Shown: in pieces, positions 1 to 10,987 of the stretch
Layout of the letters: each line of letters opens with the position of its first letter
Position numbering within the stretch: the stretch's first letter is position 1
NCBI GenBank assembly: GCA_034509755.1
Contig: CM067541.1
Coordinates: 57,485,556-57,549,555 of the forward strand
DNA from: Anisodus tanguticus
Lineage: Eukaryota > Streptophyta > Magnoliopsida > Solanales > Solanaceae
Reading direction: 5' to 3'
Length of the DNA stretch: 64,000 nucleotides
Notes under the pieces: generated by a model
Seen by the model: only the letters and a program-made list of their open reading frames with translations
What the model was told of the DNA's origin: nothing
Database searches by the model: none
Translations under genes and position numbers: made by a program

Positions 1-744
1 CTTCTCCTTAACCTCTTTACAGATCTTCAAATAACCTCTCAAGAAAGGCCTCAAAATGGGAATAAAATCACCATAATTATACTCAAAGCTCTGAGCCAAT
101 CTACTCCTCTCACCATTCAAAGCTTTAAGCTTTACAAATAGAGGATCATCTTCACTCTCAAATCTTCTATCAAACATAATCCTAAACATGTTATTATACA
201 TCATAAGTTGCAATCTCCTCCTTAAAACAATCCCATTAGTAGCAGATTCTGGATTCTTCTTCACATCCTCAACAACACTAGCCACCTCAGACTCCCACCC
301 CCCTCTATACTGCTGCACCACTTTATTAGTAAAAAAGGGTACAGTCATAATTCTCCTCATTTTCCTCCAATGCTCACCATATACAGTAAAAACCATATCT
401 TGGCCTTTTCCAGTAAAGATATCAAAAACAACATTTCTTGTTCTTGAACCAAATTCAACACCTTGTGTGTGTAACACTTCTTTAGCTAATTCTGGTGATG
501 ACACAACAACTAAGTTCCTTTGCCCCATTCTTAGCAAGAAAAGATCACCAAATTTCTTGGCATATTCAGTAAGGTTTCTATGGTTTAAATCATCACCAAC
601 TTGAAGCCAATTACCAAAAACTGGTACTGGGATAGGACCTGGAGGTAGCTTAAAACGCTTCGAACGAAGTTTAGAGACAACAATAGCAATTAAAATGGCA
701 AAGAAAAGGCCTATTAAAGTCTTCTCCAATAAGAGAAGATCCAT
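1..744 (-). CDS. C4H: trans-cinnamate 4-hydroxylase (CYP73A), exon 1, partial at window edge
   Basis: This is an ER-anchored cytochrome P450 that 4-hydroxylates trans-cinnamate to p-coumarate, the second step of the phenylpropanoid pathway. The minus-strand frame runs uninterrupted from the ATG at 744 to the window edge (248 codons of the usual ~505). Residues 1-25 form the N-terminal membrane anchor (MDLLLLEKTLIG start). It is followed by a basic stretch and the proline hinge LPPGPIPVPVFGNWLQVGDD, then CYP73-specific blocks such as HRNLTEYAKKFGDLF, GVEFGSRTRNVVFD and EHWRKMRRIMTVPFF. The heme-binding cysteine and the I-helix lie in later exons outside the window; known C4H genes have their first intron shortly after this point. 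No frameshift or stop is seen. The reading of the family is very secure. Whether this paralogue is the main expressed one cannot be told from here. Confidence 0.97.
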   Translation of the reverse strand, partial: MDLLLLEKTLIGLFFAILIAIVVSKLRSKRFKLPPGPIPVPVFGNWLQVGDDLNHRNLTEYAKKFGDLFLLRMGQRNLVVVSSPELAKEVLHTQGVEFGSRTRNVVFDIFTGKGQDMVFTVYGEHWRKMRRIMTVPFFTNKVVQQYRGGWESEVASVVEDVKKNPESATNGIVLRRRLQLMMYNNMFRIMFDRRFESEDDPLFVKLKALNGERSRLAQSFEYNYGDFIPILRPFLRGYLKICKEVKEK

Positions 745-802
745 TTTTAGGACAAGTGAAATGACTTCTTTTGGCTGAGGAAACAAGTGTGTTACAAGTG
801 TG

Positions 803-809
803 ATTTATA
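803..809 (-). promoter_or_regulatory. TATA box of C4H
   Basis: The minus strand reads CTATAAATC here, a good plant TATA box about 60 nt upstream of the C4H ATG, implying a short leader of roughly 30 nt. Position and sequence are seen; the start site itself is inferred. Confidence 0.7.
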
Positions 810-825
810 GAGGGAAAGAAGTGGA

Positions 826-945
826 GTTAGGTGGAGAGTTAACGGCGTTAAGTTGATGGACGGAGGAACTGGATGGTGGATGGAGTTAGGTAGAGGAAAG
901 AGATGAATGTGTGTGTGTGTGGGGGGGGGGGGGGGGGGGGTTGGT
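826..945 (-). promoter_or_regulatory. AC-element cluster (MYB sites) upstream of C4H
   Basis: The minus strand carries ACCTAAC (AC-III type) at 826-832 and again at 885-891, and ACCAACC (AC-II type) at 939-945. AC elements bind R2R3-MYB activators and repressors that coordinate phenylpropanoid and lignin genes, and C4H promoters are known to carry them. All three lie within 205 nt upstream of the ATG and just upstream of the TATA box, which suits a functional role. Function is inferred from motif and position. Confidence 0.65.
909..940. repeat. (GT)n followed by a 20-base G run
   Basis: A GT dinucleotide repeat (909-920) runs into 20 consecutive G (921-940), immediately beside the distal AC element of C4H. 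It is a length-unstable tract and could form a G-quadruplex. The exact length may also be affected by sequencing. Confidence 0.9.
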
Positions 946-3640
946 GAGTCTCGTGTGTGAAGAATTCACTAGATGCATACAATCATTAATATTTGATTAA
1001 TTTGATTTTGAAGCCAATATTGAATTTTAGTAGGTAAATTTTTAGGTGAGACAGAATTATTAGACGGCTTTCTCTCATGTCATCATTTTCGAAAAAAAGG
1101 TGTCATTATATTAGAGTGATTTTGGACACAAAAGGCTTTTAGAAAGAGTCCGCTTCTTATATAAACGTCGAAATCCTTTTTATTGGTTCTTGTGTTATAT
1201 TAATTTTTAAGTATAAATAAGAAAATTATATAGATTTTTCTTAAAATTTAGCTTCAAAACACTAATTTCCTTCATGATTTGCAATATTACACTCAACTTT
1301 CGTATTTTGATTTTTTTTAATAAGTGCTTTGATTTTAATATTTCAAAATTACCGTTTTTTTATATACGAGATAATGGTACGAGGTCATATGATATCATCC
1401 ATGATCCCTCTAGTTGTATGATAATTAGATTAGACTATTTGAATTAATGTCATACTCTTTCAAATCAGCAGGTGGAGGCCACGTCATTTTTTAGCAAAAT
1501 ATACACAAGCCGATTAAAACAAATTTGAGATTTATAAATAAAATAACAGGACCCAAAAAAGTCAGATTTTGAAGAACTGATCTAGTGATCTGAAACAAAT
1601 AATTTAATCCTGTTTCAATTTGCAATTTCTTTTTATTTTGAAGTAGTCCAAGTACTGTACTTAATCAGTTACTGTAATTGACATTTTAGTGATCTGGCGC
1701 TTGAATCCTGATTAGTAATGGTTTTAATTTACCTACTTATAAATGAATCAACCATCTGATTAGTTAATTAAATAGTAAACTTGCTATCTGTAACCTAGTT
1801 GGTGAGGTTTGTAACTCCAATAATTGATTAGTAAAATAGTTAGTCAAATTACCATATGATTATGTTGTATATAGTATATTTTTTTCAATTGATTATGACT
1901 TGAACATTTCAAACAAGTAATTGCAATCAATTAATTGAGTCTTGTTTATAGAAGTCTATGCCAGGCGCGTATTTAATTAACTATTTGGATATGAATCCTT
2001 ACATATGGTAATATAAGTACCGTTATCTCACCTAGATACCATATTTGAATGGATTGGGTACGTTCTGAGGCTCAGAGGAAGGAAAAGTTTTAGAGTGACT
2101 TTTCGAATTCGGATTCAGGCAAGTAGAGACTTACTACACCCTATTATAGTGTTTTTGTGTTGGTTAAATAATTAAGGGGTGTAATGAAGAATTGAGGGTC
2201 CCGTACTCATGAGATGACGAGCACTTGTGTGGGTACCGGTGTACTTATAAAGGGTAATTAAAATATAAAGTAGTTATAATTGTGACTGAGACTATGTAGT
2301 TATAATTAAAACAAATAGACTTGAAAATGGGTATTTGTGAATTTTACTCAATTAGGTTAAATTAAGAATTGGAATCGATCGGGTTTGGTATCACGATAAG
2401 GGAATGAATGTAAACTTAATTCTACCCAAAAAAAAAAAAAAATTAGCTCATGAATAGAGGCGAATGTAGCACTATAATAATGAGTTCAATTGAATCCCAA
2501 ACTTTCGATGCGGAATATAAAATTATGTAAAAGTTTACTAAAATTACAATAAATAGTAAATATAAATTCATAACTTTATAAATATTATGATTCAATGCTA
2601 AAAAAATTTAAAAATTAAACCAATAAAGTTTAAATCTTAAATCTTCATTTGCTCATGAAAGTAAGTATTACACATGACCATCAAATCACCCATCCACGGC
2701 CGATACGGGAATTCTGGCACGAGAATGAAATATTATAAATTTGAGTAAGTTTGATTCCATGATTTAATTACATTTGCAATATTCTATTTTTCTCTTATAG
2801 GAAAACCTTCATGGGTTTCACTATTTGATTTGGAGAGGGTTTTGCCCTTTTGAATAGTTACTTTTGTTTCTTTTTCTGGCAACAACAAATTCAAATCTAA
2901 TGTGTTCAAAAGCAATAATGTTTAATTTAGATTTTTATTCATATTAACTTCATTAGTTTTATAGAATTGGTCTATATAATAACACGAGGACATGTTTTGT
3001 CTGGAGAATTTAATTATATGTTGACAAATAGCTAGCTTGTGGATGCAATCTTCCCTACCAAACTATTATATATAGAGAGTTGCGTGTTATTTTCAGTCAA
3101 TCTCAATCATAATAAATAATTATTCGATAATATTATTTGTAATTATATATATTAAACTTAGTGCAAAGGAATATATTTTAATAGATGTGATTTTCTTAAC
3201 CTAAGTAGAATCTCAATTAGTTTATTCTTATGAAGAGGAGTTTCAGACATACATTACATAAAAATCATAAAACTAACCTATTGTTAGATTGTAATTGAAG
3301 GTCGCATACGTTCTAATATGATTTGAGCGGATATATATTACTATTGGAATCAACTATCAATTTGTATCCTACGTAGCATAAAATTTATCTAATAGAAGAA
3401 TTTAGTTTCTATATAATATTACAGTTATATCCTTCATTGAATTATTTCATCAAAGAGATATTAAATTTGAAAGAGCAAAAGAATCCTTTAATATTTTGAA
3501 AGATATTTTTGTCAACCAACATTTATATTTGTGCTTTTAAAATTATATATGTATATATATATTTGATATTCGAAATTACAACTCCGATTATTTCAAATTC
3601 ACACTTCGGGTAAATAATTGGATAGAATCTCCTTAAATAA
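946..3640. other. AT-rich intergenic DNA, no gene seen
   Basis: This is low-complexity AT-rich sequence upstream of C4H with no open frame of note and no recognised repeat boundary. One oddity is a 15-base match close to a cDNA-library adapter at 2709-2723, described in the findings. Confidence 0.6.
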
Positions 3641-3951
3641 AGAAAGGGGGCATAAAAATTGGATTTTTGGCTAGCAATAAAGCTAGGGCAGCTCGAGTGG
3701 TAAAAAAGGAGATGGTACCGAAGCGGTCATTTTTGCTATTCTTTCCTACTTCTTCCTCTATTATGTGCTTTTATTATATTTGCCTGAAAGGAGGTCGTGT
3801 AACACAGTTCGAGTGAAAAAAGAAGAAAGCGGAAATTGAAGACTTCGACGCTTTTTTCGATGTATACCCCCTCCATCATTCGGAGGTGGAAGAAAGGGTA
3901 CTCTCATTTTAATACATAGTAAGGGCCCAGGAGGCTAAAATTGTAGGGTTT
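3641..3951. other. unassigned sequence carrying the left copy of an 89-bp direct repeat
   Basis: The sequence is less AT-rich than its surroundings and is not assignable to a gene. Positions 3860-3948 are repeated at 5322-5409 on the far side of the solo LTR (nearly identical, starting ATGTATACCCCCTCCATC). The left copy is preceded by sequence not found at the right copy. Confidence 0.6.
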
Positions 3952-5302
3952 TGTTGGGTTCAAAACACATAAGTAAGGCACAACGGAAGTTTAAAAGTTT
4001 TGTTTCTTACTTACCCCAACAATAATTTCTGGTATGGTTATACAACAATTAAACTTGTAACATAAAACATTTACTTACAAGTTATAATAATCTGGAATCT
4101 TTATCAATTGTGAGGTGCACATGCGATTGCCCTTCCAATTGCAAGCTCCAAGCTTCAATGTATTTCTCCTTCGGAAAGCTAGGAAATCCGGCCAGAGATT
4201 CGAGGGTATTTGATTCTAAGTCTCTAAGGCTTAGAATGTTTTTCAGAAAATGGTGTGTTGAATAATGAGGTGAATGCTTCTATTTATAGTTGAAAAATAG
4301 GTCAAAATCGGATTAGGGTTTGACCTTGGGCCTGACCCAAAAATTAATTACTCTCTCAATACATCCTTAGATCGAAACGTACAATCGACATAGTGTGACC
4401 CTACAGGCCTTCTCATATCGACATTAATCAAATTAAGATCTACACGGAACTCCTAGACGGCACCGGAAGACGAACTCAATATGTGAAGTACGTTTACACG
4501 AATCCAGTAAACTTAACCTTTATGTGGTAAGATAAAATTCTTTCATTCACGACACACCAGATCAAGCTTAGGATTTATCAAGTGTCTATCCAAATGGCTT
4601 AATCATTGTATCTCATCTATATTAGTTGACAACTAAACCATATTCTAAATATGTTTATTGCGTTGGCCAACGACTTAGTCAACCTAATATCACTAAGAAT
4701 CCGAGTGTTCTCTCGAATATACATCCGAGGAATGAATCCTAATCTTGGCTCAACTACCACCTTCAATCCACATCGTAATGTACCCAATACAAGTCGTATC
4801 TCAACCTATAAGGCATTTGAGCTTAGGACGGGATCAAAATACATTACTTTGTAGACAAGACGCGTATTAACCTCAAGTCTAAGGACTTCTATCTCCCACA
4901 CGCTGATCATACTTTAGACAAGTATAACAAACAGTATATCAGCTAGGTATACCAATACTTCCAAAGTATCAATATGTCCATCACGAGTAACCATTACTCG
5001 TAGCATGTGAGACATACTACATCCTCTAAGGATGTGATTCAGACCACATGTCGACTTATCACATATCATCGATATCTCATTCTCGATGATCATTAGTCAA
5101 GGCTATTTTAAGAGTTACGCTTTATCATTAATATCTCACTCTATTAATGACAACGTAAGCTCAAGAGATGCACATTAATGAATAATTATAAATAATCAAT
5201 TAATAATTCAATAATTGCAAATGCCAAAATATTAATCTCCATTAATAATAATACGAATGTGTATAAAGTACATTTGTCCTAATACAGATTGTCTCTAGGA
5301 CA
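3952..5302 (-). mobile_element. solo LTR (LTR retrotransposon), about 1.35 kb
   Basis: Read on the minus strand it begins TGTCCTAGAGACAATC and ends CCCAACA, so it has TG...CA termini. A TATA box (CTATAAATA) at 4281-4289 lies about 330 bp before the end, as expected for a U3 / R-U5 layout. No protein-coding domain is present and no partner LTR is found in the window, so a solo LTR is the simplest reading. No matching 5-bp target duplication is visible (GGTTT on the left, TAAAT on the right). Instead an 88-89 bp direct repeat brackets it. The family is not identified. Confidence 0.6.
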
Positions 5303-5321
5303 TAAATATACTTTAATTTTA

Positions 5322-5929
5322 ATGTATACCCCCTCCATCATTCGGAGGTGGAAGAAAGGGTACTCACATTTTAATACATAGTAAGGCTCCATAAGGCTAA
5401 AATGTAGGGGAACAACTCCTTCTCTACATTCGAAGAAGCATGACCAATCAACAGGTAGAAAGAGTGGGGAAGGTGTGACTTCTGAGAATGATCTGCATGA
5501 ATCAGGTATATCATGACGAATTCTTCAAAAAAAAAATTGTGTCTATTCCCACTTCATAATAATAGAGGAAGTGTTTGCTCTCAAAATTTGTTCTAACTCG
5601 AACATTCTAATAAAAGGTGAAGACATTTAATTCATCCCACGAAGTCGTGATTGATGGTGTTGACAAATTTCGAGCAAATTAATCGAATAGGAGTAATTTC
5701 TTAGTGTTCCATGCATGTGAGATCGTACTTTTCTATTCCTATTTTTTAATCAAACAGAGTCAGATTTTATTGCCACTAAGAAGATGAGACGCAACAGGAT
5801 GGCTATGCCTGACCTTTTGCTACAAGATATGAGTTCATAACTTGGCTGGAAAGTCTTTCAACCAGCTAAGGAAAATAGTTACTAGAAGTGACAATAAAAA
5901 TGTAGATCATGAGTGAGCATACTTGGTCT
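5322..5929. other. right copy of the 89-bp direct repeat, then unassigned sequence
   Basis: Positions 5322-5409 repeat 3860-3948 with a few substitutions. The following 500 bp hold no convincing gene or element. Confidence 0.5.
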
Positions 5930-6315
5930 CTGAATGAAGGTATCTGCCATCTATCAGCGTTTAACAAGTATCGAACATACAGTTGTTCTCTTGATTGTGT
6001 CTTATATCAGCAACTTTGTTTGCTTCTCTAAAGCAATGTCTGGTAATGATGTCATAGTTAGTGACCAATCCTCTGATTTCTTTAATACTATCTTCAATCC
6101 TCCAAGGAACTGTCCATATGCCATTTACAGAGTTATATACTACCAGTGAGTAGGTTTCACATATGATCATGTTGAAGCCATTATCAATGCATCTGCTTCT
6201 GCAATATTACTTGTACCCCTGTCCATTGGTCCTGATCACTCCACTCCACAATTTTCATTGATATAAGATCCATCATTATTAAGCTTAACAAATAAAAAAA
6301 GAAGTTTGATCCAAG
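5930..6315 (-). pseudogene. non-LTR retrotransposon (LINE) RNase H-like domain relic
   Basis: Two minus-strand frames together give the RNase H fold found at the end of plant LINE and LINE-derived proteins. The first part is FVKLNNDGSYINENCG (about 6308-6255), with the catalytic-type NDG motif. After frame changes comes an RGLVTNYDIITRHCFREANKVAD block (about 6075-5990), matching the usual I-x-H-x-x-REAN-x-x-AD end of the domain. Frameshifts and stops show it is dead. No reverse transcriptase is seen next to it. Confidence 0.65.
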
Positions 6316-7083
6316 TAACCATAATAGAGGAAGTTTCCAGGAAGACTGCTTCATATTCCTCCCATCTGTTCCCAATAGTGATTTTCTTGAATTATAGACA
6401 AATTAGTTGAGTAATGTTGAACTGATGACAACTTTCGATCTTTGGATGGAGTTTCTGCATCATATTTCGAACTACATCTAGATCTCCAAAGAGAACCAAT
6501 GACTCTTCTAATTAGTACCAAAATTTCTCAAGGGTTAAATTTTTTATTTTTTTGGGTCCCTTTTTGAAGTCAAAGTTTGGTGCTTCATCACTTTCAATTT
6601 TCAAATAAAAAATGTAAGGAATAAACAACACACAATTTTATACCACAACTTGACAGGTCAACTTGAACTGCGCGATAACGCCGCGTTAAGTTTGACGGAG
6701 CATTTTCTCACACGATTATGGACAGTTGGTGGATTAATATACTAGCGCAATTGGCCATCAATGTCAAAGTGTTATGTGGCTGCCACCTAATCACATGTTT
6801 TATCATAAATAAGCCACCAAATAACTTTCTTTTTAAACTATTGAAATGGGTTAATGGTTAACAATGTTAGGTCAAAAGTTTATACTAGTTTTTTTTTTTG
6901 GTTAACGAAGGAACCCGCATCCGCTATTCTCGAGTGCGCAGGATAAAACCCTTGACGATGATAATAGACGCAAACCACGTACCCGATTAACCAAAAGCAA
7001 GCCATGTGTGTGACAGTCAACCAAGAAGATTTATTAGGGGATCACACTTGGCCTTGCCATGTGTGCGGCTAATTCAAAGCCAA
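6316..7083. other. intergenic, degenerate repeats
   Basis: No gene is seen. A poly-T followed by moderately GC-rich sequence at about 6890-7000 looks like a short dispersed repeat but is not assigned. Confidence 0.4.
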
Positions 7084-7468
7084 GTATTAAAAGTTTATAC
7101 TTTGATGATTGGATTAAAGGATCTATTTGGTTACTTTTCTCTCGTATTTCAAACCATTATTCTTTTGAAACCAGAAAGCGCTAAATGAAATTTTCTTTCA
7201 TCACGATTTTTTCATATACCTTCTAAATATTTTGAATGATCAATTATTATGACTTATAGCATTTTTACATAATTTTTTTAATATGGGTATTAAAAGTTTA
7301 TACTAGTTGATGATTGGATTAAAGGACTACCTTTCTATTTGGTTACTTTTCTCTAATATCGTATTTCAAACTACATTATTCTTTTGAAACACAGAAAGCA
7401 GCTAAATGAAATTTTCTTTCATCACGATTTTTCCATATACCTTCTAAATATTTTGAATGATCAATTAT
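7084..7468. repeat. tandem duplication, period 203 bp
   Basis: Positions 7084-7249 and 7287-7468 are two copies of one unit, both opening GTATTAAAAGTTTATACT and closing with a shared TTTTGAATGATCAATTATT. They differ by small indels. The unit shows no coding potential. Confidence 0.9.
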
Positions 7469-8804
7469 TTGGTCGTCGTTAAAATTAAGTCTTTTGAATA
7501 TATAATCTCTTGAAATGATTTCAATGAAATCCTAAAATTTAAATTTGCAAAAGAACAAAAATCATAACCGTCCAAAAAGACTACTAGGATTCGGAGGATG
7601 ACAATCTCCATGCTTTTATCATTGTGTCTGAATTCAGATATATATCGATTATCGACTTTCAATTTTGAAATATATAATAGTCAACACATTTGAATTGTTA
7701 TTTTTTGAGAATTTCTTGTCTGAAATATGGTATTTATATTTGTTATATGATCTATCACCCACTATTTATTAAAATACATATCGAAATTAATGAGTCAGTT
7801 GTCATATGGACGAAATTTTATGGGCAAATTAAGTTGTCACGTGTCTTTTAGCAATTGTATTCAAGCACTTAATTTAGTCAAGTGTGTTTTAATAAATAGC
7901 TGGTGCTGGTTCAGATAGAAAACGCAAATACTTGATAGTTCAAATAGAAAACTCGCAAAAAGATGATACTTCAGATGTGTTTTTGACTATTATCTCATTT
8001 TAAAATAAGAATATACATAACATTTAGAAACTAACAAAAAGCACTATAAATTAGTAATTGTTATAGTTAAAACATTTAAAAAGATATTTGAAAACAATTG
8101 TCATTAAAGGGGGGGAAATCACTATTTGACTTCTATAATTTATTAATTTGTATCATTTTTTAGAGAGCGGAGAGAGCAGTTAATATAAGCTACGACTTGT
8201 CTCCTTATTATCTATACCATTTTTGTGCTGTAAATGTGTCCCCATCCGAAAACCATCCACCAACTAATATTGAAAAGGAAATTTTAAACTATATGACCAA
8301 AAACATTACTTCATGTATAAGTTTATTACCTACCCTCGTCTAATGGCTAGAATTTTTCAAACCATAATATATAAAGTATATTACACAGTACTTAAAAGGA
8401 CACACGAATGGTCAATGGGAGAGGAGGGAGACTAATAAGCCTTGAACTGCACCTCCCACCAAAAAGCCAAGAGGCCTAAATATTTTGAAGAATTAACTTA
8501 AATAGCTGTTTATTTAATTATTTAAATTAAAAATAATCGACGAATGTATAATATAAGTATAGTTAATATAATATATATAAAATCATGTATAGTTAATATA
8601 TAATTTATATATATCGGTCAAAAAATAATTATTAAGCGATCGGTTATTTGTGTAAAGATTTTTTTTACTCAAATCATTTTAAAGTTCATAGTAGGTTGAG
8701 CATCTATTATATGTTTCGATAGACATGAATGCGGGGGAGTGAAGCACTTTTTTCATTATTGTTCTAATGTTCAATAGAACGAATGCTCCTTGTGTTTACT
8801 TAAG
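7469..8804. other. AT-rich intergenic DNA, no gene seen
   Basis: No domain, RNA gene or element boundary could be supported here on either strand. Confidence 0.5.
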
Positions 8805-8958
8805 CATGACCACCATCAATCGCAGAGTTTAGCAGTTGCACAACTATCGCCGAATTAAATTCTTCCGCATCTACGAACGACCCCAAATTAGCCAAGGCAT
8901 CCACTTCATTGCTTTGCTTCCGAGATACATGCTCCAACGGTGGGCGCCAAACTATTTA
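8805..8958 (-). pseudogene. Ty3/gypsy (Tat-type) RNase H tail fused to a primer-binding-like site
   Basis: The minus strand encodes EHVSRKQSNEVDALANLGS, the hallmark end of the (archaeal-type) RNase H domain of Tat/Ogre gypsy elements. Directly upstream on the same strand is TTTGGCGCCCACCGTT (about 8938-8953), which resembles the primer-binding site of the same group. In an intact element these lie several kilobases apart, so an internal deletion is inferred. The fragment is about 45 codons. Confidence 0.6.
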
Positions 8959-9942
8959 CCCAAAAAGGTACAGTTGAATTTGTAAGTGATTTTACGGATA
9001 CGTGGATAAATTTACCGATAAGTGAAATAATCAATTAGTAATAAGTAAAATAAACTAAAGCAATAAATAAGTAATTAGCCTGAAATATCGTAATCTTGAT
9101 TGTAATTGAACCGAAGGTTTGGTCCGATCCTCATCTAAACTGCTTCGCGTCTGAGCTAATAACAAGAGTAAACAAGAATACTTCTAAATGTAATTATACG
9201 AGTTTCAATAATGAGAATCAGATGCCCTTCCAACATGAAGGTTGGGCTCCTTTTATAGTTAACAATACAAGATATTGACATTAAAGAAACAATCTCTAAT
9301 CCAATGCACTTAAATGAGAATAACGCATATTTAATGAGAAAGGAGTAAATGTCGGCATCATGCCTGGAGCGGTTACGTGTTGAGTCTCTTCGACCTTCTG
9401 TTGGTGTCACTTGGTTCGGACACTACTTAGTCATGCTCGAACACCCAGACTTATACTTACGCTTCACCCTGAGTCAACCCACATCGGGTGCACATTATCA
9501 TTACTCCCTTCGACCTCACAATTGAACCACGCCACATATCATGCTGGTCTCCACTGTATACATGCGTGTCCTAAATTTTGTACACAAATTTCCCCTGCTT
9601 GAAGCTCCATTTTTTCTTCTAATAAGGCCTTATCGACATTTGATGATACTGATTCTTTCACTTCTCTAAATTCCTCATCATAGTTACACATATCATCTTC
9701 CCCGGACCCCACGCATAGCCGAAGCTTAATGCATCGGGTTGCCCTTTTTTTAGTCACACGTATTATCTTCATACCTTAAAATTGAAATCACTCGTTCCTC
9801 TTCCTGCTCTATGTAAAATTTCTGTATCATAACGCGTAGCTCAGCCTCCAACTCATCAGTCCGTCATGTTGCAACTCTTCGCCATCATTATCGCTCTGTC
9901 TATCTGAGTAATCGCTTTTAAATAAATCTTCTGATACTGATT
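8959..9942 (-). other. degenerate LTR-like and retroelement sequence
   Basis: The minus strand carries a strong TATA box (CTATAAAA, 9251-9258) about 300 bp upstream of the primer-binding-like site, so 8959-9400 may be the LTR of the Tat-type element. Between 9539 and 9940 a glutamate-rich frame appears in pieces. It is interrupted by a TS SINE fragment and is not recognised. Confidence 0.4.
9701..9751 (+). mobile_element. TS SINE, 3' fragment
   Basis: The last ~50 bp of the TS SINE consensus region (GGACCCCACGCATAGCC onward) end in a T run, oriented plus. It is the same family as the copies at 16468 and 24216. Confidence 0.65.
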
Positions 9943-10924
9943 TGTTTGAGTTATATATATATTTACATTACTCTTTTATTCCAAGTAATGCAAAGTCAAA
10001 TAATCTTCGAGGGTCTATTTTCATTATCTCTTTCTTGACTCTTATGAAATGCTCTTTGTACTACATTAGTGGTGGAAAGTCCTTTCTTCCGTCTTATATT
10101 GAAATGTGTATCATTGGGTTGGTAAATGAGCTAGAATAAGAGAGGGGCCTCGCGCATGTGAGAGTTGGGCTTCGTAGGCAAAACAGGTCGATTTGCCCCC
10201 CTGCGCGCGAGGTATATGTGAGGCCCAATTCAATTCCGATTTTGCAAAATATTATTTTTGCTATTTTTGAGCATACCCAAAATTGTCCAAATACATACTT
10301 ACCGGACTAGTGTCCAAGTTCATTCCCTTGTCCGGACGTAGGTCTCACACACCCGGAATTAGTTGTTACCGGTCATGACTTATACCACCGGAATTGTTGT
10401 TACGAGTCCGATCAAGACTTATTCTTAATAAATTATTTGTCCCAGAATCGGTCAAAGCTTATTAATTGTTGCAACAGTCTATTATCCATAAATACTCTGA
10501 GTTAATGACGATCTTAATTTCCTGAACGTTATGAGACGTTGCAGATATTGTTTATTATTCTCTGAACATTAGAGACGTTTCAGATTTCAATATCTACTAC
10601 CGAGACCTTGACATCTATCTATATATAGAGGTAGAAATCTCTATTGTTAACACACAGAAAAATATATTATCTTCTTCAAAGCTACTTCCTTCCTTTTGTT
10701 TTCTGGGCAAAATACTTTGTGCATACTCTAAACTTTCAGCCACTAATGCAAGTGTCTGAAAGTGTTGTGGAACCTTGGGGAGCGATCAGCTAAATGATTT
10801 GCACCAGAGTCGGTCTGAAATCGCTTTCAAGGCAGTAGTTTGCCACCACACAACTGTGATTAAATAAGTTGTCTTTTACTGTTTTATTTGTTCTTACCAA
10901 TATTGTTCCCGTATTTTACTAACA
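9943..10924 (-). mobile_element. LTR of an LTR retrotransposon, minus orientation
   Basis: On the minus strand it starts TGTTAGTAAAATACGGG at 10924 and ends AACTCAAACA at 9943 (TG...CA). A TATA box (TCTATATATAGATAG) lies near 10614-10628. A weak tRNA-Met-like site (CAGTATCAGAAG) follows the CA end. It is homologous over most of its length to 12072-12989 in the opposite orientation. Confidence 0.65.
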
Positions 10925-10987
10925 TGATTCACACCTCAATGTTGACAATTCTTCAAGAGAAGCAAGTGTGGGAGCAGGACGTGTACG
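10925..10987. other. junction between left LTR and shuffled NET/gypsy block
   Basis: This short unique spacer continues the frame of the adjoining NET fragment on the minus strand but has no recognisable homology. Confidence 0.3.

Noticed and set aside
188..604. 138-codon plus-strand open frame
   Set aside because: It is antisense to the C4H exon, whose minus-strand product is unmistakable.
3641..3950. Possible organellar insert
   Set aside because: The composition suggested it, but I could not match it to any plastid or mitochondrial gene, so no call is made.
4651..4854. 67-codon plus-strand frame in the solo LTR
   Set aside because: It lies inside LTR U3 sequence, has no domain, and repeats nothing known.
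9411..9772. Short frames on both strands
   Set aside because: They overlap degenerate LTR and SINE sequence and show no family signal.
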